This document shows, piece after piece, positions 9,057 to 18,035 of a stretch of 64,000 nt of DNA (the first letter of the stretch is position 1; every line of letters starts with the position of its first letter). The notes beneath the pieces are model-generated. The model saw nothing but the letters and a program-made list of their open reading frames with translations. It ran no database searches and was not told the origin of the DNA. The position numbers and the translations under genes are program-made. This DNA is from Methylotetracoccus oryzae (GTDB lineage Bacteria; Pseudomonadota; Gammaproteobacteria; Methylococcales; Methylococcaceae): contig NZ_SRSH01000016.1 of assembly GCF_006175985.1 (NCBI RefSeq), positions 62,001 through 126,000 on the forward strand. Reading direction: 5' to 3'.

Positions 9057-9800
9057 ATGGGCCCATCCTGCCGCGCGTCCCCTCCAGAATCCTTCCGGGT
9101 AGCCGCGGACGCCGTCGTGGCGCGGTATCGTCCGGTCGGGCGGTTCGCTCAGGGTTTCGTGCGCGGCAAGCTCCGCCACGATCCGGTCTACCGGTACCTG
9201 TTCGAAGCCGGCTTGCCGCCGGCCGACGGGGCGGTGGTGGATCTCGGTTGCGGTCGGGGTATTGCGCTGGCGGTGCTCGCCAGCGCCTCGGCCCCGGGAC
9301 TTTCGGGCGAAGCCCAAGCGACGGGGCCGCAGCGGTTCGGAATCGAGCGCCGGGAGGCGCACGCCGCAGCCGCGCGCGCGGCGATGGATGGTGAAGCCGA
9401 GATCGTAACGGGGGATGTGCTTGCGACAGACTTTCCCTGCGCGCGACTGATCCTGCTGATCGACGTGCTGCTGTACCTGAACGCCGCGCAGCAGGATCAG
9501 CTGCTGGAGCGCGCGGCAGCGCGTTTGAGTCCCGGGGGGCGCCTGGTGATGCGCGAAGCCGATGCCGCCGCCGGGTGGCGGTTTGCCACGACGGTCGCCG
9601 CGGAGCGTGCCAGCGCCTGGCGCCGTTGCGAATGGCGGCAACGTTACCAATATCGCAGCCGCACCGAATGGGTGAACCGCTTGGGGGAACTCGGCCTCGC
9701 GGTGCGGACTATCCCCATGAGTCGAGGTACCCCCTTCGCGAACCTGCTGTATTGTGCCGAAACATCGAGCGGCAGCCATGGCGCGCCGGTGAGGAACTGA
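9057..9800 (+). CDS. Class I SAM-dependent methyltransferase
   Basis: 247 residues. VVDLGCGRGIALAVL is motif I for SAM binding, GIERR fits motif II, and LILLIDVLLYL with GGRLVMREAD correspond to motifs IV-VI of the Rossmann methyltransferase fold. It is cytoplasmic, with no signal peptide. The substrate cannot be told from sequence. Related stand-alone methyltransferases with this C-terminal WVNRLGELGLAV pattern act on small molecules or lipids. It converges on the AraC regulator, with only 41 bp between the stop codons. Confidence 0.8.
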   Translation: MGPSCRASPPESFRVAADAVVARYRPVGRFAQGFVRGKLRHDPVYRYLFEAGLPPADGAVVDLGCGRGIALAVLASASAPGLSGEAQATGPQRFGIERREAHAAAARAAMDGEAEIVTGDVLATDFPCARLILLIDVLLYLNAAQQDQLLERAAARLSPGGRLVMREADAAAGWRFATTVAAERASAWRRCEWRQRYQYRSRTEWVNRLGELGLAVRTIPMSRGTPFANLLYCAETSSGSHGAPVRN

Positions 9801-9841
9801 ACGGCGGTCGTATCGGGGCTGGCTACCGTACCTTTAGCGCT

Positions 9842-10969
9842 CTACCCGCTGACGCCGCGGAACCGTGTGTGTCTGCGCCACAGCGTCCCCAGACCGAGCG
9901 ACGTCAGGACCGTTGCGAATGGCCGCCGCGGCGCCGCTAAGCTCTCTTGCACGGTCGCGGGACGCAGTCCGTTTGCCCATGCGCAGGGTCGGGTCTCGCT
10001 CGGCAATTCGTGAAACAGCGCCTGGTAATCGCTCGCGAACTGGGACAGATGCCAGAAGCCGACGCTCAGGGCCACCGAGGTTACGCTCGTGGTGCGTGGG
10101 TCGCCTTCGCGCAGGCGCTCCCGCGCCCGATTGAGGCGGACGATCTTCAGGAAGGCCATCGGCGTCAGCGCGTGCTTTTCCTGAAAGGCGTACTGCAGGG
10201 CGCGTGCCTTCAGCCCGGACAGCTCACACAGGTCCGGCAAGGTCAGCGGCTCCGAGTAGTGGTCGCGGATATGCGCCTCGACCCGAGCGACCGCCTGGCG
10301 TCGTCGCGAAATGCCCGCCGATTCCTCGATGCGTTGCTGATGGGCCCGTCCGAACAACTCGAAGATCGCACAGACCAGACCCATCTCGGCCACGCGACGT
10401 ATGGCAGGGCGCTGAAAACACGCCGGATAGATTGCCGCGGCCTCCAACACCCAATGCCAGCGGCGACGGAGGCGCAGCAGATCGGTATCCGAGAATTGGA
10501 AGGCTACGAGTCGGCTCTCATGCTTGGGAACCGGAATCCCGAGAGTGTCGGCGACCTGATTCCAGTAAGTTTCCTCGACGAACAGAGACAGGACCTCAAC
10601 TTCCGCCTGCGATGCCAACCCGAGTTCCTCACTGGCCGACCACATGACCAAATGCTCTTGTAGGCACTGATGCGAGAGCTGCGAATGCCCTTTGCGCACC
10701 GGTGCCCGGCTACGAAAGCACTGGAACGCGAGCGAATCCGGGAGCACGCTACCGCTAAAGTGAACCGGTGTATTCAACCAATCGGACACGACTAACACGT
10801 GATCAAGCAATACGCCATGCATCCGCTGCCCGAAGCGGCCACGCCCGGACTGGGTATAGCGCGCCTGAAACGGCCGGATCAGGTGTTCGGTATCGGACGG
10901 TGTCGCCGAGACGAAGGTCCAGGTCCGCCCGGGATCGAGGCCGCATGGCGATAAGGTTTGCGCGCTCAA
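9842..10969 (-). CDS. AraC-family transcriptional regulator
   Basis: About 375 residues. The N-terminal sensing domain resembles the AraC_binding_2 type (cupin-like) seen in FeaR/OruR-like activators. The C-terminal two-HTH domain is clear from EPLTLPDLCELSGLKARALQ and VALSVGFWHLSQFASDYQAL, followed by ELPSETR. It starts at a TTG with no strong ribosome binding site, so the exact start is uncertain. It is divergent from the arylsulfatase gene across a 625-bp gap and is a reasonable candidate regulator of that cluster. A decayed fragment of a related regulator occurs at 26.65 kb. Confidence 0.85.
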   Translation of the reverse strand: MSAQTLSPCGLDPGRTWTFVSATPSDTEHLIRPFQARYTQSGRGRFGQRMHGVLLDHVLVVSDWLNTPVHFSGSVLPDSLAFQCFRSRAPVRKGHSQLSHQCLQEHLVMWSASEELGLASQAEVEVLSLFVEETYWNQVADTLGIPVPKHESRLVAFQFSDTDLLRLRRRWHWVLEAAAIYPACFQRPAIRRVAEMGLVCAIFELFGRAHQQRIEESAGISRRRQAVARVEAHIRDHYSEPLTLPDLCELSGLKARALQYAFQEKHALTPMAFLKIVRLNRARERLREGDPRTTSVTSVALSVGFWHLSQFASDYQALFHELPSETRPCAWANGLRPATVQESLAAPRRPFATVLTSLGLGTLWRRHTRFRGVSG

Positions 10970-11594
10970 ATTCGGCCCGCTGATGAGGTTCGGGGACCCG
11001 GCAGTCGGCGCGACCAGAAGGCCCGGAACACCGGAATCAGTCTAGCCAGTCGCGCGATCGACCTTGCGGTAAAGCGGGGGATTTGCCCCACGGCACCCAA
11101 TCGGATGGGGGAAAACACCCGCGCCGACCGTGGGTTTAGAAACTCCGAACGCGATAGTGGAACCATTGCCCGTGCAGCAGAGAACGATATTGGGATCCCA
11201 AAGCCCCGAGGAAAAGCGTCACTTACGGTACCGCGGGACAGGCTTGAAGGGCACCCGGCAGTAGGTGGCCTGACCAAGAGCCAGTTTAGGTAAGCAATAC
11301 GGGAGCCAACCAGCATGTATTCGAAACCACGGTTCTCCAAACAGGATGCCGCATTCACGATAGGCCATGCGCAATTTTGTTAGACTCCGGGTCCGGCATT
11401 TTCGTAGCCTCTATATGGGATATCGGAGCACAGCGGATACAGGTGCTGCCCCAGGTTGTCTGCCCATGCCTTCCGAGCGGCAGACCGGTAGAAAACCCGT
11501 TCACATCGCGCAGGTCGGCAGTCGGGATTTCTGGAACAACACGCGCCCCAGGCCGGCACCACCGTCGAACCACAACCTCCAAGTACTTTACCGC
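10970..11594. other. Long divergent intergenic region
   Basis: 625 bp between the AraC regulator and the arylsulfatase signal peptide. Frames exist, including an upstream extension of the sulfatase frame from 11367, but they show no conserved protein content and precede a normal signal peptide. The sequence is less GC-rich than its flanks, as expected for a control region. No clear sigma-70 boxes or operator repeats could be assigned by eye. Confidence 0.45.
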
Positions 11595-13967
11595 ATGGAT
11601 ATGACCGTCTGGCTACGCGCGAGCGCGTTGATGCTGCTCGGATTTCACGGCGTGTCGATCGCTGCGCCGGGTCCGATTCCGCAGAATGCCGCGCATCGCG
11701 TCGACCGGACCGTGCTGCCGATTCCCGAGCCGAAATACGCCCCGATCAAGACGCTGGACGCGCGCAATGCCAAGCCGCCTCCGCGGTTCGAGGTCAAGGC
11801 CCCCGAGGGCGCGCCGAATGTCGTCATCGTGCTGCTGGACGACATGGGTTTCGCGGTGCCCGGAACCTTCGGTGGGCCGGTGCCGATGCCGACGCTGGAC
11901 CGGCTGGCCCAGGGCGGCCTGCGCTACAACAACTTCCATACCACCGCGCTGTGTTCGCCGACCCGACAGGCGCTAAAGACGGGCCGTAACCACCACACCG
12001 GCAACACCGGCTCGATCATGGAAACGGCGACGGCCTTTCCGGGGGATACCGGTGTACTGCCGGGCAGTGTCGCCCCATTGGCGGAGATCCTCCGGCAGAA
12101 CGGCTACAGCACGGCGGCCTTCGGCAAATGGCACGAAACGGCACCCTGGGAAATCAGCGTGTCGGGCCCGTTCGCGCGCTGGCCGACCCTGCAGGGTTTC
12201 GACAAGTTCTACGGCTTCATGGGTGGCGAGACCAACCAGTGGGCACCGTCGATCTATGACGGGGTCACGAAGGTCGAGCCGCCACGCAAGCCGGGTTATC
12301 ACTTCACGGAAGACATGACCGATCAGGCGATCGCCTGGGTGCGCTACCAGCAGGCGCTGACACCCGACAAGCCGTTCTTCGTCTATTACGCACCGGGCGC
12401 CACGCATGCGCCGCACCACGTCCCCAGGGTATGGGCCGAAAAGTTCCGGGGCCGGTTCGATAAGGGTTGGGACCGCCTGCGCGAGGAGACGCTGCAACGC
12501 CAGATCGAACTTGGCATCGTGCCGCCCGGCACCCCGCTCGCTTCCAAGCCCGAGGCCATCAAGGACTGGGATGCGCTCGGAGCCGATGAAAAGCGCCTGT
12601 TCGCGCGGCAGGCCGAAGTCTACGCGGGCTTTGCCGAACATACCGACCACGAAGTCGGCCGGCTGGTCGATGCCCTGGCAGCCCTGGGCGAACTGGACAA
12701 TACCCTGTTCGTCTACATTTCCGGCGATAACGGCGCCAGCGCCGAAGGCGGCATGTCCGGCCTTTTCAGCGAGGGAACCTATTTCAACGGTGTACAGGAA
12801 ACGGTCCAGGATCAGCTCAAGCATCTGGACCAGTGGGGTGGACCCGAAACCTACCCGCACATGGCCGCCGGCTGGGCGGTTGCCTTCGACACGCCCTTCC
12901 GGTGGACCAAACAGGTCGCCTCCGACTTTGGTGGCACGCGCAACGGCATGGTGGTCCATTGGCCCCAGGGCATCCAGGCGAAGAACGGGCTGCGCAGCCA
13001 GTTCCATCACGTGATCGACATCGCGCCGACGGTGCTGGAAGCGGCGCACCTGCCGGAACCGAAAGTCGTCAATGGCGTCAAGCAGGCGCCGATCGAGGGG
13101 GTCAGCCTGGCCTACACCTTCGACAATCCGACGGCCCGGGATCGGCATCTGACGCAATATTTCGAAATCTTCGGCAATCGCGCCATCTACCACGACGGGT
13201 GGTTCGCCGGCACGGTGCACCGGGCCCCCTGGGAAGCGACGAACCGGCACCCGCTCGACCAGGATGTCTGGGAACTGTACGACGCCCGGCATGACTTCAG
13301 TCTGGCGCGCGATCTGGCGAAGGACAATCCGAAGAAGCTCGCCGAGATGCAGCAGCGCTTCCTCGCGGAAGCGGTCAAGTTCAACGTGCTGCCGCTGGAC
13401 GACCGGTTTCTGGAGCGCCTCACGGCCAGCGCGGTGGGCCGGCCCGACGTGATGGCGGGGCGGACCCGGCTGACACTGGGCGAAGGCATGACCGGCATGA
13501 TGGAAAACGTGTTCATCGACGTGAAGAACCGTTCGCTGAGCATCACCGCCGACGTACAGATTCCGGACGGCGGGGCACAGGGGGTCATCCTGGCGCAGGG
13601 CGGCCGCTTCGGTGGCTGGAGCCTGTACCTGAAGGACGGCAAGCCGGCGTACACCTACAACTATCTGGGTCTGGAGCAGTTCACGGTGATGGCGCCGGAT
13701 GCGCTGCCTGCCGGCAAAGCCACGCTGCTGCTCGATTTTCAGTACGACGGCGGGGGTGTCGGCAAGGGCGGTACCGGCGTGCTGTCGGCGAATGGTCGCA
13801 AGCTGGCAGAAGGCCGCATCGAACATACGCAGCCGCGTATCTTCTCGGCCGATGAAACCGCCGATGTCGGCATGGATGACGCGACGCCCGTGGTCAATGG
13901 TATCGGCGAAGGCAGCGCGACGCGCTTCACCGGCAAGATCGACCAGGTCACCGTGGAGGTCCGATGA
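11595..13967 (+). CDS. Exported arylsulfatase (type I, formylglycine-dependent)
   Basis: 790 residues. MDMTVWLRASALMLLGFHG is a Sec signal peptide with cleavage near SIAA/PG. The metal-binding start of the sulfatase fold is NVVIVLLDDMGF. The active-site Cys120 lies in CSPTRQALKTGR, the C-x-P-x-R signature that is converted to formylglycine. FGKWHE and YISGDNGAS supply further active-site His, Lys and Asp residues. A C-terminal beta-rich region (about 150 residues) follows the catalytic domain. It would hydrolyse sulfate esters in the periplasm or outside the cell. It needs a formylglycine-generating enzyme, which is not in this window. The stop codon overlaps the next start as ATGA, so the beta-barrel protein is translationally coupled. 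Confidence 0.92.
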   Translation: MDMTVWLRASALMLLGFHGVSIAAPGPIPQNAAHRVDRTVLPIPEPKYAPIKTLDARNAKPPPRFEVKAPEGAPNVVIVLLDDMGFAVPGTFGGPVPMPTLDRLAQGGLRYNNFHTTALCSPTRQALKTGRNHHTGNTGSIMETATAFPGDTGVLPGSVAPLAEILRQNGYSTAAFGKWHETAPWEISVSGPFARWPTLQGFDKFYGFMGGETNQWAPSIYDGVTKVEPPRKPGYHFTEDMTDQAIAWVRYQQALTPDKPFFVYYAPGATHAPHHVPRVWAEKFRGRFDKGWDRLREETLQRQIELGIVPPGTPLASKPEAIKDWDALGADEKRLFARQAEVYAGFAEHTDHEVGRLVDALAALGELDNTLFVYISGDNGASAEGGMSGLFSEGTYFNGVQETVQDQLKHLDQWGGPETYPHMAAGWAVAFDTPFRWTKQVASDFGGTRNGMVVHWPQGIQAKNGLRSQFHHVIDIAPTVLEAAHLPEPKVVNGVKQAPIEGVSLAYTFDNPTARDRHLTQYFEIFGNRAIYHDGWFAGTVHRAPWEATNRHPLDQDVWELYDARHDFSLARDLAKDNPKKLAEMQQRFLAEAVKFNVLPLDDRFLERLTASAVGRPDVMAGRTRLTLGEGMTGMMENVFIDVKNRSLSITADVQIPDGGAQGVILAQGGRFGGWSLYLKDGKPAYTYNYLGLEQFTVMAPDALPAGKATLLLDFQYDGGGVGKGGTGVLSANGRKLAEGRIEHTQPRIFSADETADVGMDDATPVVNGIGEGSATRFTGKIDQVTVEVR

Positions 13968-14842
13968 CGGCTCTTCATCAGAGGAACGAAGTGGCGCAAC
14001 AAGAGAATCGAGCAACACCGCGGCTTTGCTGCGCGTCCATGGTTTGCGCGCTGACGCTCGTCGCCGCGACCGGCCACTGCGCCGCGGACGAGCCTGTAGC
14101 CACGGCCAACGCCGGCGAAACCAGCCCCTGGTCGTTCAACCTGACTGCCTACGCGTGGTTGCCCGGCGTCACCGGCAACTACAGCGCCGGGCCCTTGAGC
14201 AAATCGGTGGACGTCAATTTCATCGACATCGCGGGAAAGCTCAGCTCCGTGCCCCTGGCTTTCATGGGGCGGTTCGAAGCGCACTACGAGCGGTTCGGTT
14301 TTTATCTGGACGGCAATTACATGGATCTCGATTTCAAGGACAAGTCGGGGCCGCGGGGATTGGCTAGCGTCGGTCTGTCCACCCAATTGGGTCTGATGGA
14401 CTACGGTGTCATGTACCGGCTGTTCGGGCCATCGCCGGCCGATCACTCGAACTGGCAGGGCATGGCTCATTCCAACCGCCTCGATGTCTATCTCGCCGGT
14501 CGCACGTTGTGGCTGACGAACACACTTGACCCGAAGCGTCTCGGCGAGCGAACCAGTAGCGCAACGGTAACGGCACCGCTTATCGGCGGCCGTTTCGCGA
14601 TCGACCTGTCTCCGGACTGGTTTGTGATGGCGGATGGCAATCTGGGTGGTTTCGGCGCTGAAAACGTCAGTTTCACGGGGACCCTGCAGGGCCTCGTCGG
14701 TTACCGCTTCCAGGTCGGCGATGTACCCAGTTCGGTGGAACTCGGTTATCGCGCGCTGCGCATCTCGACCGAGCCCAATCCGCGCATGGAAACCAACACG
14801 ACACTGAGTGGCCCGTTCGCCGGGTTCACGGCCCACTGGTGA
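13964..14842 (+). CDS. Probable outer-membrane beta-barrel protein
   Basis: 292 residues. An N-terminal hydrophobic stretch (SMVCALTLVAATGHCAA) precedes a mature part of alternating polar and aromatic residues, for example WSFNLTAYAWLPGVTGN and FGFYLDGNYMDLDF. It ends in ...FAGFTAHW, an aromatic C-terminus typical of BAM substrates. The pattern matches small 8-10-strand barrels often annotated as hypothetical outer-membrane proteins. It overlaps the sulfatase stop codon by four bases, so it may be a porin or exporter associated with the sulfatase. The substrate is unknown. Confidence 0.75.
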   Translation: MTALHQRNEVAQQENRATPRLCCASMVCALTLVAATGHCAADEPVATANAGETSPWSFNLTAYAWLPGVTGNYSAGPLSKSVDVNFIDIAGKLSSVPLAFMGRFEAHYERFGFYLDGNYMDLDFKDKSGPRGLASVGLSTQLGLMDYGVMYRLFGPSPADHSNWQGMAHSNRLDVYLAGRTLWLTNTLDPKRLGERTSSATVTAPLIGGRFAIDLSPDWFVMADGNLGGFGAENVSFTGTLQGLVGYRFQVGDVPSSVELGYRALRISTEPNPRMETNTTLSGPFAGFTAHW

Positions 14843-14930
14843 CCCGGCGACACGCGTGCTCCGTCGGAGGATTCGCCCGGATCCACCGGACACACCGCGA
14901 TTCATGCTTGCGATTCTGGGGAAGTATTCG

Positions 14931-15341
14931 ATGCCACACGACAATAGGTCTGAATTCCAACCGCTGATGCACGCGAGAGCGCGCGTTCCCGGCGTGATGC
15001 TGTTCGCACTGTTGATCAGTGCCTGCGTGACCGATGCGCAGTTTCTTGCGCAGAACACTTCGGCGGCGACCCAGACCACGGAGAGTCGGGCCAAGTTCGA
15101 ACTCGACTGCCCGCAAGTCCAGACGACGAGCCTGTCGCAGAAGGTCGTTCAGTCCATTCAGCAGGGCTATGGTTGGCGCGGGGGTGGAATGCACGCTGGT
15201 CCCTGGACCGAATACACGATCGGAGTGCGCGGGTGTGGACGGCAGGCGGTGTACATGGCGCTGTGTCGCGACCCGGCGAACTGCAATGCCTTCGCGCAAG
15301 GCGCGGAGGTTCAGCCGGTTCTCCCGGCCACCTCGCAGTGA
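14931..15341 (+). CDS. Small hypothetical lipoprotein
   Basis: 136 residues from the ATG at 14931, which has GGGGAAG upstream. VPGVMLFALLISAC gives a lipobox at about residue 32. The mature domain has five cysteines, including LDCPQVQ, RGCGRQ and LCRDPANCNAF, suggesting disulfides in the periplasm. I do not recognise the family. It lies in the same direction as the sulfatase/beta-barrel pair. Confidence 0.65.
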   Translation: MPHDNRSEFQPLMHARARVPGVMLFALLISACVTDAQFLAQNTSAATQTTESRAKFELDCPQVQTTSLSQKVVQSIQQGYGWRGGGMHAGPWTEYTIGVRGCGRQAVYMALCRDPANCNAFAQGAEVQPVLPATSQ

Positions 15342-15390
15342 GCGCGGGTTCCGATTTTCCCTTGCCTGATTTCGATAAGGAGGACCTCCC

Positions 15391-15882
15391 ATGTGCCCAA
15401 AGATCCGGTCCTGCCGTTGTGCAGTCGCGCTGCTGATGGCAACGATCTCATTCACTTCAGCCGCTCTGGCCCAGCAACCTTTCGTCTATCCCGCCAAGGG
15501 TCAGAGCCCGGAGAAGATGGCGAGTGACAAGGCGGAATGCCAAGGTTGGGCGACGCAACAAACCGGGTTCGACCCGATGAAGGAGGCGACGACGTCGCAG
15601 TCCACGCCTTCCGACAAATCGCAGCGGGGCGGATTGCTGCGCGGCGGTGCCCGCGGGGCGGCCGCAGGAGCGGCGATCGGCGCGATTGCCGGCAATGCCG
15701 GGGAGGGGGCTGCGATCGGCGCCGCGTCGGGTGGGCTCATGGCCGGAGCGAAGCGGCGGCACCAGCAGCAGGCCGAGCAGCAAGCTCAGGCCCAGCAGGC
15801 GCAGGTGCACTCGGAACAGGTCGGCAACTTCCAGCGCGCCTACGGTGCCTGCCTGAAGGGACGCGGGTACAGCGTGGAATAA
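15391..15882 (+). CDS. Glycine-zipper exported protein
   Basis: 163 residues, with a very good ribosome binding site (AAGGAGGACC). Signal peptide: ALLMATISFTSAALA, cleaved before QQPF. The mature protein has the YPAKGQSPEKMASDKAECQG motif common to YMGG/glycine-zipper proteins of proteobacteria, then a glycine zipper AAAGAAIGAIAGNAGEGAA, a Gln-rich linker and a final YGACLKGRGYSVE. The zipper probably inserts in or associates with the outer membrane. Function unknown. Confidence 0.8.
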   Translation: MCPKIRSCRCAVALLMATISFTSAALAQQPFVYPAKGQSPEKMASDKAECQGWATQQTGFDPMKEATTSQSTPSDKSQRGGLLRGGARGAAAGAAIGAIAGNAGEGAAIGAASGGLMAGAKRRHQQQAEQQAQAQQAQVHSEQVGNFQRAYGACLKGRGYSVE

Positions 15883-15897
15883 TCCGGCCGCCGACTT

Positions 15898-16668
15898 TTG
15901 GCTTCGGGTAACATCGGAATTCGAGCGCGACCCATCATCCCCCGTGATCCGTCGAGGTTCTGTGCAGCGCCGGTGCGGCGCCTCGCGCCGTCCCTGTGGG
16001 CATTGCTGATATGGCCAGGCTGGGCCGCGTGCTTGCCCTTTCAGGACTTTCAGATATGGACGGCGATTACGGCGAAGGGCACGCTCGGCCTGGTGGACCC
16101 CGCGACCAACCCCATCCGCTTCTGGCTGGAGGGCCAGGGACGCTACGGGAACGATTCGACCACGCTGTCACAAGGCATCCTGCGGGCTGGTGTAGGCTAT
16201 GCGCTCAATGACCACAGCAGCCTCTGGCTTGGCTATGCCTACGTCCCGACGATGCAGCCCTTCACAAACCAAAGCCGCAACGAACAGCGCTCGTGGCAGC
16301 AGTATCTCTGGAGTACGCGTAGCGAAAGCGGCCAATGGAATCTCAGGACCCGCCTCGAACAGCGCTACCGGCCCGATGACGACTCGAAGGTCGGCTGGCG
16401 ATTCCGCCAGCAGGTCAAGTTCTCGCAACCGATCCCGGCCTGGGCGGGATGGAACTGGGTGCTCTCGGACGAATTGTTCATCAACGTGAACCGCACGAGC
16501 TACACGAATGAAGGTTTCAATCAGAACCGAATCTTCGTCGGCCTGGCTTATCGTTTGAGCGAATCGATGCACACCGAAATCGGCTACCTGAACCAGTTCA
16601 GTAACCGCGACGGGGCGCCGAACCAGTTGCATCACATCCTGTCGCTGGCGCTCTATCTCGATGACTGA
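15898..16668 (+). CDS. DUF2490 outer-membrane protein
   Basis: About 256 residues from a TTG start, which is uncertain. A hydrophobic signal (SLWALLIWPGWAA) precedes FQDFQIWTAITAKG, the usual opening of DUF2490 proteins. Strands such as NDHSSLWLGYAYVPTM, RFRQQVKFSQPI and NQNRIFVGLAYRL have the alternating pattern of an outer-membrane barrel. Its function is not established for the family. It sits 16 bp after the glycine-zipper gene, probably in the same unit. Confidence 0.8.
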   Translation: MASGNIGIRARPIIPRDPSRFCAAPVRRLAPSLWALLIWPGWAACLPFQDFQIWTAITAKGTLGLVDPATNPIRFWLEGQGRYGNDSTTLSQGILRAGVGYALNDHSSLWLGYAYVPTMQPFTNQSRNEQRSWQQYLWSTRSESGQWNLRTRLEQRYRPDDDSKVGWRFRQQVKFSQPIPAWAGWNWVLSDELFINVNRTSYTNEGFNQNRIFVGLAYRLSESMHTEIGYLNQFSNRDGAPNQLHHILSLALYLDD

Positions 16669-16719
16669 GCGACCGACACGCCCCTCTGCCCTTTCCCCAA
16701 GCTTTCCGGGCCTGCTGCC

Positions 16720-17907
16720 GTGACACACGACCCCGAACCGATCGTCTTTCCCCTCGGGGCTTCCGGCCCGTTTCACCGACTGCAAGTGGCTCTCCGGCTG
16801 CTCGACCATGAGCGCCCGGCGATAGGGCGTCGCGTCGTGGCCTGCATCGCGATCACCTGGGTGCCGCTGGTCCTTCTGTCCTGGTGGCAGGGTCTCGCTC
16901 CCTCTGCGGATGCGGCTACGGCCTCGGTCATGACCCACATCGCGACCTACGCGCGTTTCCTGGTCACGCTGCCACTGCTGATCGTGGCGGAGAACTCGGT
17001 GCGTCCCCACTTGGAGCAAGCCTTGAGCCATGCCGTAACCTCGGGGCTCGTACCGAAAGCCACGTACGGGCGTTTCGTCGACATCATGATGCGCGCGTTG
17101 CAGGCCCGTGAGTCGACCGCAGCCGAAGTGGTGGTCCTGGCGCTCGCGTTGGCGACCTCCCAGATCTCCGTGACCGTCGCGACCCATGGCCATCATGCGA
17201 GCTGGATCCATGTCGGACCGGAGCTGACCTGGGCCGGTCGCTGGTACGCCTGGGTCAGCCTGCCGCTCCTGCAGTTCATGATTTATCGCTGGTTCTATCG
17301 CTTGTCATTGTGGTGGCGCGTGATGTTCGGGCTGTCGCGGCTTGATCTGAACATCCTGCCCGGCCACCCCGATGAACGCGGCGGCCTGGCATTCCTCGGT
17401 GATTCGGTCCAGGCCTTTGCGCTGCTGGCCCTGGCGTTTGCCGGTGCCGCCGCCGGTTCGGTCGCCGATTTCGTGCTCAACGAGGGCGCACCGCTCGGTG
17501 AACTGAAGGGCTTCATCGCGGGGGCCGCGGTGGGGATCCTCGGCCTGTTTCTGGGACCGCTGTTCGCCTTTTTCCGTCCCGCGTACCGTGCCAAGGACGA
17601 GGCGCTGATCCGCTACGAAGCCCTGGCCCAGAGGCACTGGCAAACGTTCTCCGACCGATGGCTGGGCACGGCCCCAGGGGAGTCTGCCTCCGGGCACGGC
17701 GGCGAGACTGAGTTTTCGCCACTTGCCGATCTCGCCGCCCTCGTCAAGGGTGCACGGGAGATGAAGACCTTGCCCATCACGAAGGAAGGCGTGTTACCGC
17801 TGGTGATAGCCATCGTGCTGCCATTCCTGCCGCTCCTCGCCACGGTGTTCCCGCTCGACGAACTCCTGGCCGGGATCGTCCACGTTTTTCTGGGCAAGGC
17901 GGAATGA
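16720..17907 (+). CDS. Integral inner-membrane protein of unknown function
   Basis: 395 residues from a GTG start. There are about six to seven hydrophobic segments, including VVACIAITWVPLVLLSWW, FALLALAFAGAAAGSVADFV, GAAVGILGLFLGPLFAFF and LPLVIAIVLPFLPLLATVF. A soluble stretch separates the first and second halves, and a conserved-looking block HPDERGGLAFLG follows the middle helices. I do not recognise a transporter or enzyme motif. It follows the DUF2490 gene by 51 bp and may belong to the same envelope cluster. Confidence 0.7.
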   Translation: MTHDPEPIVFPLGASGPFHRLQVALRLLDHERPAIGRRVVACIAITWVPLVLLSWWQGLAPSADAATASVMTHIATYARFLVTLPLLIVAENSVRPHLEQALSHAVTSGLVPKATYGRFVDIMMRALQARESTAAEVVVLALALATSQISVTVATHGHHASWIHVGPELTWAGRWYAWVSLPLLQFMIYRWFYRLSLWWRVMFGLSRLDLNILPGHPDERGGLAFLGDSVQAFALLALAFAGAAAGSVADFVLNEGAPLGELKGFIAGAAVGILGLFLGPLFAFFRPAYRAKDEALIRYEALAQRHWQTFSDRWLGTAPGESASGHGGETEFSPLADLAALVKGAREMKTLPITKEGVLPLVIAIVLPFLPLLATVFPLDELLAGIVHVFLGKAE

Positions 17908-18035
17908 AGCTGGAGTCGATGGATACGCCCGCGGCATCGCGAACGGATCGTCCGCTGCCGCTCCCTCGGCTGCGGCGCAATTGCTTCAGTGCGTTAGCAA
18001 CCCGATCTTTTTTTTGAGCCACAAGGACAGATGAA

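Noticed and set aside
11367..11594. 76-residue N-terminal extension of the sulfatase frame
   Set aside because: It precedes a clear signal peptide and is not protein-like, so the ATG at 11595 is preferred.
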